From the NCBI GenBank assembly GCA_016789955.1, contig JAEUPB010000094.1, positions 33,262 to 97,261 of the forward strand: a DNA stretch of 64,000 nt, written 5' to 3'. This DNA is from Rubrivivax sp. Lineage in GTDB: Bacteria > Pseudomonadota > Gammaproteobacteria > Burkholderiales > Burkholderiaceae_C. Every line of letters starts with the position of its first letter. Within the stretch, counting starts at the first letter, position 1. This document shows positions 7,781-19,398 of the stretch, piece after piece. The position numbers and the translations under genes are program-made. The notes beneath the pieces were generated by a model that saw nothing but the letters and a program-made list of their open reading frames with translations, was not told the DNA's origin and did not search any database.

Positions 7781-9205
7781 ATGAGCACCGCGGCACCCCC
7801 GCTGCTGGCCGTGCGCCGCAGCCTGCGCGCGCAGGGGCTGGCGGCCATGCTGGCGCTGCTCGTGTACCTGCTGGCCGCCGGCGGCTACATCGCATGGGAG
7901 CGCGGGGAGGTCTACCAGGACGTGACCGAGCTGTCGCTGCTGGCCCGCCACGAGAAGGCCGTGGCGCTGGCCGAGGAGGCGATCAACGGCGCGCTGGTGG
8001 ACGTCACCGAGAGCAGCAGCGCCGAGGTGGCCACGCCGGCGCCGCCCACCGAGCTGCGGCTGTACATGGAGAACTGCAGCCGGCTGCTCGCCGCGCTGGA
8101 GTCGTTCGACCCGTCGTACGCGCGGCTGGCGCGGGCCATCGGCCGCAGCTACGACGTGCTGGTGGTGCAGCCGGTGCGCGCCAACTGGATCGACATGCGC
8201 GAGTCGCTCAAGCGCGCCGCCGATGACCTGGAGATCCAGCGCCGGCGGCTGACCGGCGAGCGCGAGGAGCTGATGCGCGGCTGGCAACGCCGCTACGACG
8301 CGGTGACGGTGGACTCGCTGCTGCTGGCCGGCGTGGGGCTGGTCTCGTTCGGCGCGCTGGTGGCGTGGTACTTCACGCGTCTGTCGCGCGACATCCGGCG
8401 GCTGGAGACGCACGCGCGCCACGTGGTGCAGGGCCGCCGCGGCGTCGCGCTGGACGTGCAGCGGGACGACGAGCTGGGCTCGCTGATGCGTGCCGTCAAC
8501 CGCATGTCGGCCGACCTCGACGACCGCGAGCAGCAGATCCGCCTCGACGACGAGCGCCGGCTGCACGGCGAGAAGCTGCTCGCCGTGGGGGCGCTGGCGG
8601 CCGGCGTGGCGCACGAGGTGAACAACCCGCTGGCGGTGATCGGCGGCGTGGCGCAGGAGCTGCGCACGAACCCCGACGCGCAGGTGGTCCAGGCCGCCGA
8701 GCAGATCCTCGCGCAGACCCAGCGTGCCGGGCAGGCCGCGCGCCAGCTCGCCGAGGTGGCCGAGCCGCAGACGGCCGATCTCGACTGGGTTGACCTCAAC
8801 GCGCTGACGCAGCGCGTGGTGCAGCTCGTCGGCTACGACAAGCGCTACCGCCGCATCGCCTTCGAGCTGCGCCCCGATCCCCAGCTGCCCGCGGTGCGGA
8901 GTTCGGCCGGCGCGATCCAGCAGCTGCTCATGCGCCTGCTGCCGATGGTGGCCGATGCGCTGGCGCGCGATGCGTCACGGCCGCAGGCCGTGCGCATCGA
9001 GACCGCGGCTGCCGGTGGAGAGGTGCAGTGGCAGATGGAGTTCGCCGCCACGCTGGACTTCGCGCAGCCCGACGTGCAGCGGGGGCTGCTGTTGTCGCGC
9101 GCGATCATCGAGCCGCTGCAGGGTCGACTTGCGCTGGGTCAAGTGGAAGGCCAGCACCAGCGCATACAACTCACGCTGCCCGCCGGGGGTGCCGGTAGCG
9201 ATTGA
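7781..9205 (+). CDS. sensor histidine kinase homologue with degenerate ATPase domain
   Basis: Protein of 474 residues. Membrane segments at about 20-40 and 183-205 flank a periplasmic sensor region. A HAMP segment (about 205-258) and a HisKA helix with HEVNNPLAVIGG follow, the phospho-accepting histidine being near residue 278. The C-terminal part aligns with the start of a HATPase_c domain (VDLNALTQRVVQL, RIAFELRPDPQLP). However, the N-box asparagines are replaced (IQQLLMRLLPMVADAL), and no DxGxG or GxGLGL glycine boxes are present. It may therefore be phosphorylated by another kinase, or serve as a pseudokinase. The stop lies 7 bases before the response-regulator gene. Identification as a kinase homologue is strong; loss of ATP binding is inferred from missing motifs. 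Confidence 0.85.
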   Translation: MSTAAPPLLAVRRSLRAQGLAAMLALLVYLLAAGGYIAWERGEVYQDVTELSLLARHEKAVALAEEAINGALVDVTESSSAEVATPAPPTELRLYMENCSRLLAALESFDPSYARLARAIGRSYDVLVVQPVRANWIDMRESLKRAADDLEIQRRRLTGEREELMRGWQRRYDAVTVDSLLLAGVGLVSFGALVAWYFTRLSRDIRRLETHARHVVQGRRGVALDVQRDDELGSLMRAVNRMSADLDDREQQIRLDDERRLHGEKLLAVGALAAGVAHEVNNPLAVIGGVAQELRTNPDAQVVQAAEQILAQTQRAGQAARQLAEVAEPQTADLDWVDLNALTQRVVQLVGYDKRYRRIAFELRPDPQLPAVRSSAGAIQQLLMRLLPMVADALARDASRPQAVRIETAAAGGEVQWQMEFAATLDFAQPDVQRGLLLSRAIIEPLQGRLALGQVEGQHQRIQLTLPAGGAGSD

Positions 9206-9212
9206 GGTTTCG

Positions 9213-10577
<1,365 letters not shown>

Positions 10578-10578
10578 T

Positions 10579-10720
10579 GTGAGCCCCCAAGCTCGCTAGC
10601 GCTCGCTACCCCCGGCCCCATAGGGGCTCACCGTGGCCCCTGGGGGCCGTCCGCCGGCGGACCGGCAAAGCCGGATCCGCGGCGGGAAGCTCGGTCGGCT
10701 GCGCTTCCGCGCAGCCCGAG
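10579..10720. repeat. mosaic of consecutive hairpins (probable dispersed intergenic repeat)
   Basis: Immediately after the response-regulator stop lie five palindromic modules. GTGAGCCCC pairs with GGGGCTCAC (10579-10587/10623-10631). GGCCCC pairs with GGGGCC (10635-10648). The perfect palindrome GTCCGCCGGCGGAC spans 10649-10662. CCGGC-AAA-GCCGG spans 10662-10674, and GCTGCGC-TTCC-GCGCAGC spans 10698-10715. The pattern resembles intergenic repeat families of Burkholderiales genomes and may terminate the upstream transcript. Copy number cannot be judged from one window. Confidence 0.6.
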
Positions 10721-10727
10721 GCGCCAT

Positions 10728-10743
10728 TGGCACGCTTCTCGCT
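10728..10743 (+). promoter_or_regulatory. strong sigma-54 (-24/-12) promoter match for the sel1-cytochrome-propeller operon
   Basis: TGGCACGCTTCTCGCT matches the consensus TGGCACGNNNNTTGCW at every defined position but one, with the invariant GG-N10-GC spacing. Transcription would start near 10755, about 23 bases before the ATG at 10778. The sigma-54 activator gene ends only 150 bases upstream. Confidence 0.7.
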
Positions 10744-10777
10744 GCTCGTTGACCATCGATGGGCAACGAGGGCGGCG

Positions 10778-11428
10778 ATGCGGAGCGCGGGACGCAGGAC
10801 GTTGGCGATGGTCTTCACGGCACTGGCTCTGGGCGCCTCATCGGTGGCTTTCGCGACACCCGACGAGGACTACCAGCGCGGCCTGACGGCCTATCACCGC
10901 GGCGACGTCAGCACCGCGATCGGTGCCCTGCGGCCGGCGGCGGCCGCGGGGCACGCGCCGTCGCAGGCGCTGCTGGCCTTCGTCTACGAGCGTGCCGGCG
11001 AGGTCGATCGGGCCGTGCCGCTGTACCGCGACGCCGCGGCGCAGGGCCTGCCCGACGCGCAGGTGCGCTGGGCCGAGATGCTGCTGGCCGGGCAGGGCGT
11101 TGCCAAAGATGAGAAGGCCGCGTTCGAGCAATTCTCGAAAGCGGCAGCGCAGGGCCATCGCCATGCGGTCGAGGTCGTCGCCACCGCGTGGCTGAAGGGC
11201 CAGTGGGGCGCCGACGAGCGCGCCGAGCCGGCGGCGGCGCGCGCCGCCGTGCAGCGCGCGGCCGACGGCGGCCACCTGCCTTCGGCCGAGGCGCTGGCGG
11301 CGGCCTACCGCAGCGGCCGCTTCGGCGTCGACCTTGATCCAGCGCAAGCCTCGCGCTGGGACACGCAAGTGAGTGCCTGGCGAAGGCAACGCGCGCCCGC
11401 TGCTTCGGCACCCACGCGGACCCGATGA
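10778..11428 (+). CDS. exported Sel1-repeat protein, first gene of a predicted sigma-54 operon
   Basis: Protein of 216 residues. A signal peptide (MRSAGRRTLAMVFTALALG, ending near AFATP) is followed by Sel1-type helical repeats, such as APSQALLAFVYERAGEV, PDAQVRWAEMLLAGQGV and RHAVEVVATAWLKG. Residues near the end are basic and low-complexity. ATG 10778 was chosen over an in-frame ATG at 10727 because it begins a proper signal peptide and lies downstream of the predicted transcription start. Its stop overlaps the start of the cytochrome gene (ATGA). A Sel1 protein also flanks the other side of the two-component pair. It is likely a periplasmic scaffold; the function is unknown. Confidence 0.75.
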   Translation: MRSAGRRTLAMVFTALALGASSVAFATPDEDYQRGLTAYHRGDVSTAIGALRPAAAAGHAPSQALLAFVYERAGEVDRAVPLYRDAAAQGLPDAQVRWAEMLLAGQGVAKDEKAAFEQFSKAAAQGHRHAVEVVATAWLKGQWGADERAEPAAARAAVQRAADGGHLPSAEALAAAYRSGRFGVDLDPAQASRWDTQVSAWRRQRAPAASAPTRTR

Positions 11429-11757
11429 CCACACCACGACGCAGACTCATCGCCAGGGCGCCGGCCTCGGCCGGCATGCTGGCCGCCGCTGTCTTCGCCG
11501 CCGCGCCTGCGCACGCCGCCGACGTGCAGCGCGGGGCCGAGCTGTACCGGCTGCACTGCACGTCGTGCCACGGCGCCGGTGGCCGCCCGGTGCTGCCGGG
11601 CGCGCCCGACTTCACGCAGCCGATCGCGCTGCTCAAGCCCGACCTGCGACTGCTCGATGCGCTGAAGGCCGGCCGTGGCGCGATGCCCGCGTATGCCGGT
11701 CTGCTGCGCGATGCCGAGCTGCTCGACCTGGTCGCCCACCTGAGGACGTTGCGATGA
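11425..11757 (+). CDS. small periplasmic mono-haem cytochrome c (class I)
   Basis: Protein of 110 residues. The signal peptide ends at AHAA (about residue 32), and a compact class I cytochrome c fold follows. It has one haem motif, CTSCHG, near residue 47. A distal methionine candidate lies in GRGAMPAYAGLL, and a C-terminal helix LLDLVAHLRTL follows. Such proteins shuttle single electrons in the periplasm. It overlaps the Sel1 gene upstream and the propeller gene downstream by four bases on each side, so it is fully embedded in the operon. It may relay electrons to or from the 11-haem cytochrome, which is inference. Confidence 0.88.
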   Translation: MTTPRRRLIARAPASAGMLAAAVFAAAPAHAADVQRGAELYRLHCTSCHGAGGRPVLPGAPDFTQPIALLKPDLRLLDALKAGRGAMPAYAGLLRDAELLDLVAHLRTLR

Positions 11758-12806
11758 GCGGGCCGGGGTCGCGCGTGTTGGGCGCTGCACTGCTCGCAGT
11801 GCTGCTGGCAGTGCAGCCGGCCGAGGCGCAGCGCGTGAAGGAGCAGTTCGAGGTCGGCCCTGCGGTGTACGTGCGCGCGCTCACCGTGGAGCCTGCGCGC
11901 GACGCACTGTGGGTGGGCACCTCGGCCGGCGTGCACGAGGTCGGCCTTTCGGCCGGCAAGCTGCGCAACACGTTCACGCGCAAGGAAGGCCTGGCCAACG
12001 AGTACGTGTTCGCGGTGGGCGTGGACCGCCAGGGCCACAAGTGGTTCGGCACCAACGCCGGCGGCGTCTCGCGCTACCGCGACGGGCAGTGGAAGACCTA
12101 CTTCCCGATGCACGGCCTGGCCGACTACTGGATCTACGCCTTCGCGCAGCAGAAGAGCGGCGACTTCTGGATCGGCACCTGGGCCGGCGTGAACCGCGTC
12201 GACGCCAAGACCGGCCGCTTCAGCACCTACGTGAAGGAACTCGTCAACGAGTGGGTCTACGGCATCGCCGTCGACGCGCAGGACCGCGTCTGGTTCGGCA
12301 CCGAGGGCGGCGTGTCGATGCACGACGGCCGTCGGTGGGTCTCGTGGACGCACAAGAACGGCCTGGGCGCGCCCAACGACGAGCAGCTGCCGATCTCCAC
12401 CAACACCGGCCTGGGCACGCGCTCGCGGCACGACCTCTCGGTGGGCGGCGAGGGGCCGGCCACCTACAACCCGAACTACGTGTTCGCGATGCTGGCCGCG
12501 CGCGACGGCGGCATCTGGGCCGGCACCTGGGGCGGCGGCGTCTCGCGCTGGGACGGCCAGCGCTGGACGAACCTGAGCCGCAAGGACGGGCTGCCCGGGA
12601 ACATCGTGTACAGCCTCGCGCAGGACACCGAGGGCCATGTGTGGATGGGCACCAACCACGGTGTCGCGCGCTGGGACGGCAAGGCCTTCAAGACCTGGGG
12701 CAAGGCCGATGGCCTGCTCGATGAGCATGTCTACGCGGTGGCCGCGGCGCCGGGCGGCGACGTGTGGGTGGGCACCAAAAGGGGCGTGGTGCGCATCGGC
12801 CGCTGA
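11754..12806 (+). CDS. exported two-component-regulator propeller (Reg_prop) protein, copy 1
   Basis: Protein of 350 residues with a signal peptide ending near AEAQ. The rest is built of Reg_prop blades of about 40-50 residues, each carrying W-V/F-G-T with G-V/L-S-R/V-W, for example ALWVGTSAGVHEV, HKWFGTNAGGVSRYRDG and GIWAGTWGGGVSRWDG. Blades of this kind usually form the periplasmic sensor half of hybrid kinases, but here no membrane or kinase domain follows. The next gene is a paralogue with the same YNPNY landmark and blade order. It starts inside the stop of the cytochrome gene. It could be a soluble ligand or redox sensor feeding the hybrid kinase encoded two genes later (inference). 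Confidence 0.82.
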   Translation: MSGPGSRVLGAALLAVLLAVQPAEAQRVKEQFEVGPAVYVRALTVEPARDALWVGTSAGVHEVGLSAGKLRNTFTRKEGLANEYVFAVGVDRQGHKWFGTNAGGVSRYRDGQWKTYFPMHGLADYWIYAFAQQKSGDFWIGTWAGVNRVDAKTGRFSTYVKELVNEWVYGIAVDAQDRVWFGTEGGVSMHDGRRWVSWTHKNGLGAPNDEQLPISTNTGLGTRSRHDLSVGGEGPATYNPNYVFAMLAARDGGIWAGTWGGGVSRWDGQRWTNLSRKDGLPGNIVYSLAQDTEGHVWMGTNHGVARWDGKAFKTWGKADGLLDEHVYAVAAAPGGDVWVGTKRGVVRIGR

Positions 12807-12843
12807 GGCCGGGGCACCGACGGATGCGAAGGGACGGCGAGCG

Positions 12844-14070
12844 ATGCGGTGGAGTCTTCCGATGACGGGCCTGGCGGTGATCGCGCTGGGCGCGGTGCTG
12901 GCCGGCACCTACCAGCTCGGCCGCAGCAATGCGGCCGCAGCGGGCGCGGCGCTGTCGCCGCACGGCACGCCGATGGTGGCGCAGGCCGACCCGGCCGCCG
13001 GCGCCACGCCGGCCGGAGCGCGCGCCGGCAAGGTCGGTGCCGAGGGGGCCGACACGGGCCAGACCTTCACCCACTTCCGCGTCGGCAACAAGAACGTCAA
13101 GCGCATCCACGTCGACGGCGATGTGGTGTGGGTCGGCACCTCGGGTGGCGTGGTGCGGTACGACACGCGGGGCGACGACTACAAGCTCTACGACACCAAG
13201 AGCGGGCTGCTGTCCAACGGCGTGTTCTACGTCGGCAAGCTCGACGGCAAGCTCGCGGTGGGCACCTACGGCGGTGGCCTGTCGCTGCTCGACGGCGACC
13301 GCTGGCAGACCTACAACATCCCCGACGGCCTCGGCGACGCCTTCGTCTACGACGTGCTGAAGGCGAAGAACGGCGATGTGTGGATCGCCACCTGGTCGGG
13401 CGTGAACCGCGTGCGCGGTGGCGACCTGAAGGACCGCTCGAAGTGGGAGCTGCACACCGTGGAATCGTCCAAGGGCGGGCTGCCGAACGACTGGGTCTAC
13501 GGCCTGGCCGAAGGGCGCGACGGCGACATCTGGCTGGGCACCGAAGGGGGCCTGGCGCTGTACCGCGGCGGCCAGTGGCAGAACTGGAACCACGCCAAGG
13601 GGCTGGGCGCGCCCTACGAGGCGGTGAAGGACGCGATCCAGTACCAGAACGACCCGGCCAAGGTCAGCGAGCACCACTCGCGGCAGAAGCAGGAGATGGG
13701 GTTGTCGAAGGTCGACGTGGCCTACAACCCGAACTACATCGTATCGCTGGCGGTGGATGCCGAAGGCGTCGTGTGGGCCGGCACCTGGGGCGGCGGGCTG
13801 TCGCGCTTCGACGGCCGGAAGTGGACGCAGTACACCACGCACGAGGGCCTGCCGGGCAACCACGTCTTCATGCTGCACGTGGACCCGCGCGGACAGCTCT
13901 GGGCTGGCACCAACAACGGCCTGGCGAAGATGAAGCCCGGCGGCGGCTTCGAGGTGATGACGGTCAACGACGGCCTGTTCAGCAACGTCGTGTTCTCGAT
14001 GGCCACCGCGCGCGACGGCACGCGCTGGATCGGCAGCTTCGGCGGCGTGGCACGGCTGCGGCCGTCCTGA
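12844..14070 (+). CDS. exported or anchored Reg_prop propeller protein, copy 2
   Basis: Protein of 408 residues. An N-terminal hydrophobic segment (about 5-23) without an obvious cleavage site suggests a membrane anchor. An Ala/Gly-rich linker to about residue 75 is followed by Reg_prop blades (VVWVGTSGGVVRY, DIWLGTEGGLALY, VVWAGTWGGGLSRFDG, LWAGTNNGLAKM). It is clearly paralogous to the preceding gene, sharing YNPNY, WAGTWGGG and GLPGN in register. It also has a unique stretch near 265-290 rich in charged residues. No kinase domain is present. It lies 37 bases after copy 1 and 39 bases before the hybrid kinase, suggesting a sensory relay through protein contact. Confidence 0.82.
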   Translation: MRWSLPMTGLAVIALGAVLAGTYQLGRSNAAAAGAALSPHGTPMVAQADPAAGATPAGARAGKVGAEGADTGQTFTHFRVGNKNVKRIHVDGDVVWVGTSGGVVRYDTRGDDYKLYDTKSGLLSNGVFYVGKLDGKLAVGTYGGGLSLLDGDRWQTYNIPDGLGDAFVYDVLKAKNGDVWIATWSGVNRVRGGDLKDRSKWELHTVESSKGGLPNDWVYGLAEGRDGDIWLGTEGGLALYRGGQWQNWNHAKGLGAPYEAVKDAIQYQNDPAKVSEHHSRQKQEMGLSKVDVAYNPNYIVSLAVDAEGVVWAGTWGGGLSRFDGRKWTQYTTHEGLPGNHVFMLHVDPRGQLWAGTNNGLAKMKPGGGFEVMTVNDGLFSNVVFSMATARDGTRWIGSFGGVARLRPS

Positions 14071-14109
14071 CGGCGCCCGCACCACCCGCCCGCACTGGCC
14101 ATCCGCGCC

Positions 14110-16857
<2,748 letters not shown>

Positions 16858-16881
16858 CGCCCGCGAGTCCTCGTGCAGCCG

Positions 16882-17907
16882 ATGCCCCGCCCACCCTTCG
16901 GCGCCGCACTGGCCCTGCGCCGTCGCGCGTTGCTGGCGGCCGGGGCTGGCGCCATCGTGCTGCCGCTGCGTGCGCACGCGGCCGTGCAGCGGGTGCAGGC
17001 GTACCTTTTCGGCGGCCCGGTGGAGCTGCTGCTGCCGGCGCGCGTGCCGGCCGCGGTGGTGGCGCCGGTGCTGCGCGGCCTGGCCGCGATCAACCGCCGC
17101 TGGAACGCGTGGAAGCCGGGTGAACTGCGAAGCCTGAACGACGCCCTGCGAGCCGGCCGCACGGTGCGCGCGGCGCCCGACCTGGTGGCGCTGCTGCGCC
17201 GTGCGGCGACGTTCGAGACGGCATCGGCCGGCGCCTACAACGCGGCCCTCGGCGGGGCCGTCGGCGCATGGGGCTTCCACGCCGACCGCCTCCTCGAAGG
17301 CCCTGCGCCCGCGGCGGCCACGGTGCAGGCGTGGCAGCGCGCGCGCCCCTCGCTGGCACAACTCGAGATCCACGGCGACATGCTGCGCAGCACTTCGCCG
17401 GCAGTGCAGATCGACCTCGGGGGCTGCGCCAAGGGTGCCGCCGCCGACTGGGCGCTGGAGCAGCTCGCCGCGGCCGGCGTGCACGACGCGCTGGTGAACC
17501 TGGGTGGCAACCTCGCGGCCCGTGGCGGTGCCGGCGGCCGGCCGTGGCAGGTGGGCCTGCGTGACCCGTTTGGGCCCGGGCTGGCGGCCCGCATCGAGAC
17601 CGATGGCGCCGAGGCCGTGGTGACCTCGGGCGTCTACGAGCGCTGGCGCGTGGCCGACGGGCAACGGGTCGTGCACGTGCTGGACCCGGCCTCCGCCAGG
17701 CCGCTGCAGCCGGGGCTGGCGAGCGTGACCGTCCTGCACCGCGATGCCACGCTGGCCGACGCCGCCGCCACCGCGCTGCTGGTGGCGGGGCCGCAGGCCT
17801 GGATGGAGCGGGCGCGCCGGCTGGGGGCGGCGCAGGCGGCGGTGATTGATCACGCAGGCCGGCTGCAGGCCACGCCGGCGCTGGCAGCGCGGCTGCAGCC
17901 GGCCTGA
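16882..17907 (+). CDS. apbE: FAD:protein FMN transferase (ApbE)
   Basis: Protein of 341 residues. The N-terminus RRRALLAAGAGAIVLPL is a twin-arginine or Sec-like export signal. The ApbE motifs appear in order: SAGAYNAALGGAVGAWGFH, QIDLGGCAKG, DALVNLGGNLAARG, VVTSGVYERW and LADAAATALLV. ApbE attaches FMN to threonine residues of redox proteins in the periplasm (Rnf/Nqr subunits, NosR, FMN-binding domains of extracellular electron transfer systems). No FMN-binding-domain target is encoded in this window. It begins 24 bases after the hybrid kinase and closes the redox island. GTG 16873 is an alternative start; ATG 16882 was preferred. Confidence 0.88.
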   Translation: MPRPPFGAALALRRRALLAAGAGAIVLPLRAHAAVQRVQAYLFGGPVELLLPARVPAAVVAPVLRGLAAINRRWNAWKPGELRSLNDALRAGRTVRAAPDLVALLRRAATFETASAGAYNAALGGAVGAWGFHADRLLEGPAPAAATVQAWQRARPSLAQLEIHGDMLRSTSPAVQIDLGGCAKGAAADWALEQLAAAGVHDALVNLGGNLAARGGAGGRPWQVGLRDPFGPGLAARIETDGAEAVVTSGVYERWRVADGQRVVHVLDPASARPLQPGLASVTVLHRDATLADAAATALLVAGPQAWMERARRLGAAQAAVIDHAGRLQATPALAARLQPA

Positions 17908-17997
17908 CGCCGCGAGGCCCGTCGCGCGCCGTGGCCTCGGTCACGGCGCGGCGCCGCGGGGGGGTGCAGAGTCGGCAGCGCAGGCCGATAGCCGGCC

Positions 17998-18393
17998 ATG
18001 CGCCGCCCGCTTGCCCATTCCGCCGCCCTGTCCGTCCTGCTGACTCTGGCGCCGGCCACGGCGTTCGCCGCCGAGTGGCTGTGCCACTTGAGCAGCGATG
18101 CCGTGCGCCTGGTCTGCGTGGCCGAGCCGCCGGGGCCCGAAGCGGGCCTGCCGGAAACGCCTGCCGTCGCGGGCACCCCTGCGGCCGCCGCGACCACCGG
18201 CACTGGTGCCGCCAGCCCGCCGATCACCGCCGTCGTCAACGGCACCCGCTTTCCGCTGGACACGGCGCGCATGTGGTTCGTCGAGCTCTGGTCGCCGCCC
18301 AACGAACGCGCCGATGTCGAGCGGCTGGCGCGTGCGACGATCTGCTATCGCAGCCCCGGCTGCACGGTGACCGTGCTGCCCTGGGGCCGCTGA
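17998..18393 (+). CDS. small hypothetical secreted protein
   Basis: Protein of 131 residues with a convincing signal peptide (about 1-25, ending AFAAE). The mature part has four cysteines (WLCHL, LVCVAE, TICYRSPGCT) and an Ala/Thr/Pro-rich middle, which could form disulfides in the periplasm. No family was recognised. The last 15 codons lie in a 46-bp segment duplicated at 18993, where the copy ends a different gene on the opposite strand. It lies 90 bases after apbE with no clear ribosome site. Confidence 0.5.
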   Translation: MRRPLAHSAALSVLLTLAPATAFAAEWLCHLSSDAVRLVCVAEPPGPEAGLPETPAVAGTPAAAATTGTGAASPPITAVVNGTRFPLDTARMWFVELWSPPNERADVERLARATICYRSPGCTVTVLPWGR

Positions 18394-18394
18394 G
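18349..18394. repeat. 46-bp direct repeat, copy 1
   Basis: This segment, starting CGCAGCCCCGGCTGCACGG and ending GCCGCTGAG, is repeated at 18993-19038 with only two mismatches. The copies are 644 bases apart. Copy 1 encodes the C-terminus and stop codon of the secreted protein at 17998. Confidence 0.8.
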
Positions 18395-18430
18395 GACCGA
18401 GGTACGGTCTCGCAGCCGCCCCCGGCGGGT

Positions 18431-18814
18431 TCAGCGCGTGCGGACGCGGCACGTGACGGCGTCGACGATCACGGTGTTGCCGCTGGCATCGAGCACCTTG
18501 GCGACCACGAGCCCGCCGGTGATGAAAGTCGGCGAGATCGCCGTGGCACCAGCCGCGATGTCGGCCGGATTGCTGTCGTAGTCGGTCTCGATCTCGCCGC
18601 CGACGGCGGCCGTTGCCGGGAATGTGGCGATGTTGGAACCGGACATCACCGACGTGCTGTAGCGGCCGGCCGCGAGGCTCTTGGCGTCGACGGAGATCTT
18701 CGCGCGCCCGGGCCGGGCTTCACACTGCACGCGGATCGTCGCCGCGGCGGCGTCCAGCGCGAGGGTGCAGCCGAGCAGGGCGGCCAGGGCGGTGAGGGTG
18801 GACAAGCTCTTCAT
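18431..18814 (-). CDS. small hypothetical exported protein
   Basis: Protein of 127 residues with a signal peptide (MKSLSTLTALAALLGCTLAL, ending AAAAT). An immunoglobulin-like or beta-rich mature region follows, such as IRVQCEARPGRAKISVDAKSL and TFITGGLVVAKVLDASGNTVIVDAVTCRV. Two cysteines, one near each end of the mature part, could form a disulfide. An AGGAG ribosome site sits seven bases before the ATG at 18814, which fixes the start. It is convergent with the secreted protein at 17998. No family recognised. Confidence 0.65.
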   Translation of the reverse strand: MKSLSTLTALAALLGCTLALDAAAATIRVQCEARPGRAKISVDAKSLAAGRYSTSVMSGSNIATFPATAAVGGEIETDYDSNPADIAAGATAISPTFITGGLVVAKVLDASGNTVIVDAVTCRVRTR

Positions 18815-18988
18815 GGGGTAGCTCCTGTGGGGTTGATGGCGGAGGGGTGCCACACCCGGAGGGTGCGGTCGTCGGACAGAGCCGATGCCGTGCGCGCAGA
18901 TACCCGAGCCCGCTCCCAAGTGGCAACCGAATGCAAGCGCCCGGGGGCGCGGCCTGCCCGAGCCCGCGCCCTCTTGGCCTGCAGGCCC

Positions 18989-19264
18989 CTAGCGCAGCCC
19001 CGGCTGCACGGCGACCGTGCCGCCCTGGGGCCGCTGAGCCTGCGTCCACAGCAGCAGTTGCAACTCCGGCCCTGGTTGCATCTCGCGCACCAGCAGGCCG
19101 GTGCGCAATTCGTGGCTGGAGTCGAACCACGCGCAGCCCAGCGGTGGCGTGTCGTCGTCGTCGCCCGCCGGGGTGTCCCGTACCGCCGCTTCCACCCACG
19201 CGGGCGGGCGCGGACGCCGCACCGTGTGCCGCGGAGCTCCCCACGTCATGCCGAACCACCGCAT
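18989..19264 (-). CDS. small hypothetical protein (Burkholderiales type)
   Basis: Protein of 91 residues, starting MRWFGMTWGAP and containing the block WFDSSHELRTGLLVREM, which resembles a small conserved protein seen in related genomes. The ATG at 19264 is preceded by AAGGAGGCGCAG, a strong ribosome site, so this start was preferred over one at 19306. No signal peptide is present, so it is probably cytosolic. Its last 15 codons lie inside the second copy of the 46-bp repeat, read on the opposite strand to copy 1. The C-terminal tail may therefore be a recent graft rather than ancestral sequence. Confidence 0.6.
   Translation of the reverse strand: MRWFGMTWGAPRHTVRRPRPPAWVEAAVRDTPAGDDDDTPPLGCAWFDSSHELRTGLLVREMQPGPELQLLLWTQAQRPQGGTVAVQPGLR
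18993..19038. repeat. 46-bp direct repeat, copy 2
   Basis: Matches 18349-18394 at 44 of 46 positions. On the minus strand it encodes the C-terminal residues of the protein at 18989-19264. Short flanking sequences differ from those of copy 1, so the duplication boundaries are sharp. Confidence 0.8.
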
Positions 19265-19398
19265 CTGCGCCTCCTTGGTCTTCGATGGCGTGATGCTGCG
19301 CGGCACCGCCGCGGCAGGCCATCACCCGGCGGAGGCGGTCGCGGAGGGCCCCCGTCCGGGGGGGCGTTGGGGTCGCGCGGGGGCGGCGCGCGCCGCTG

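Noticed and set aside
18923-18937. TGGCAACCGAATGCA resembling a -24/-12 promoter
   Set aside because: The GG and GC elements are nine bases apart instead of ten, and no plus-strand gene follows.
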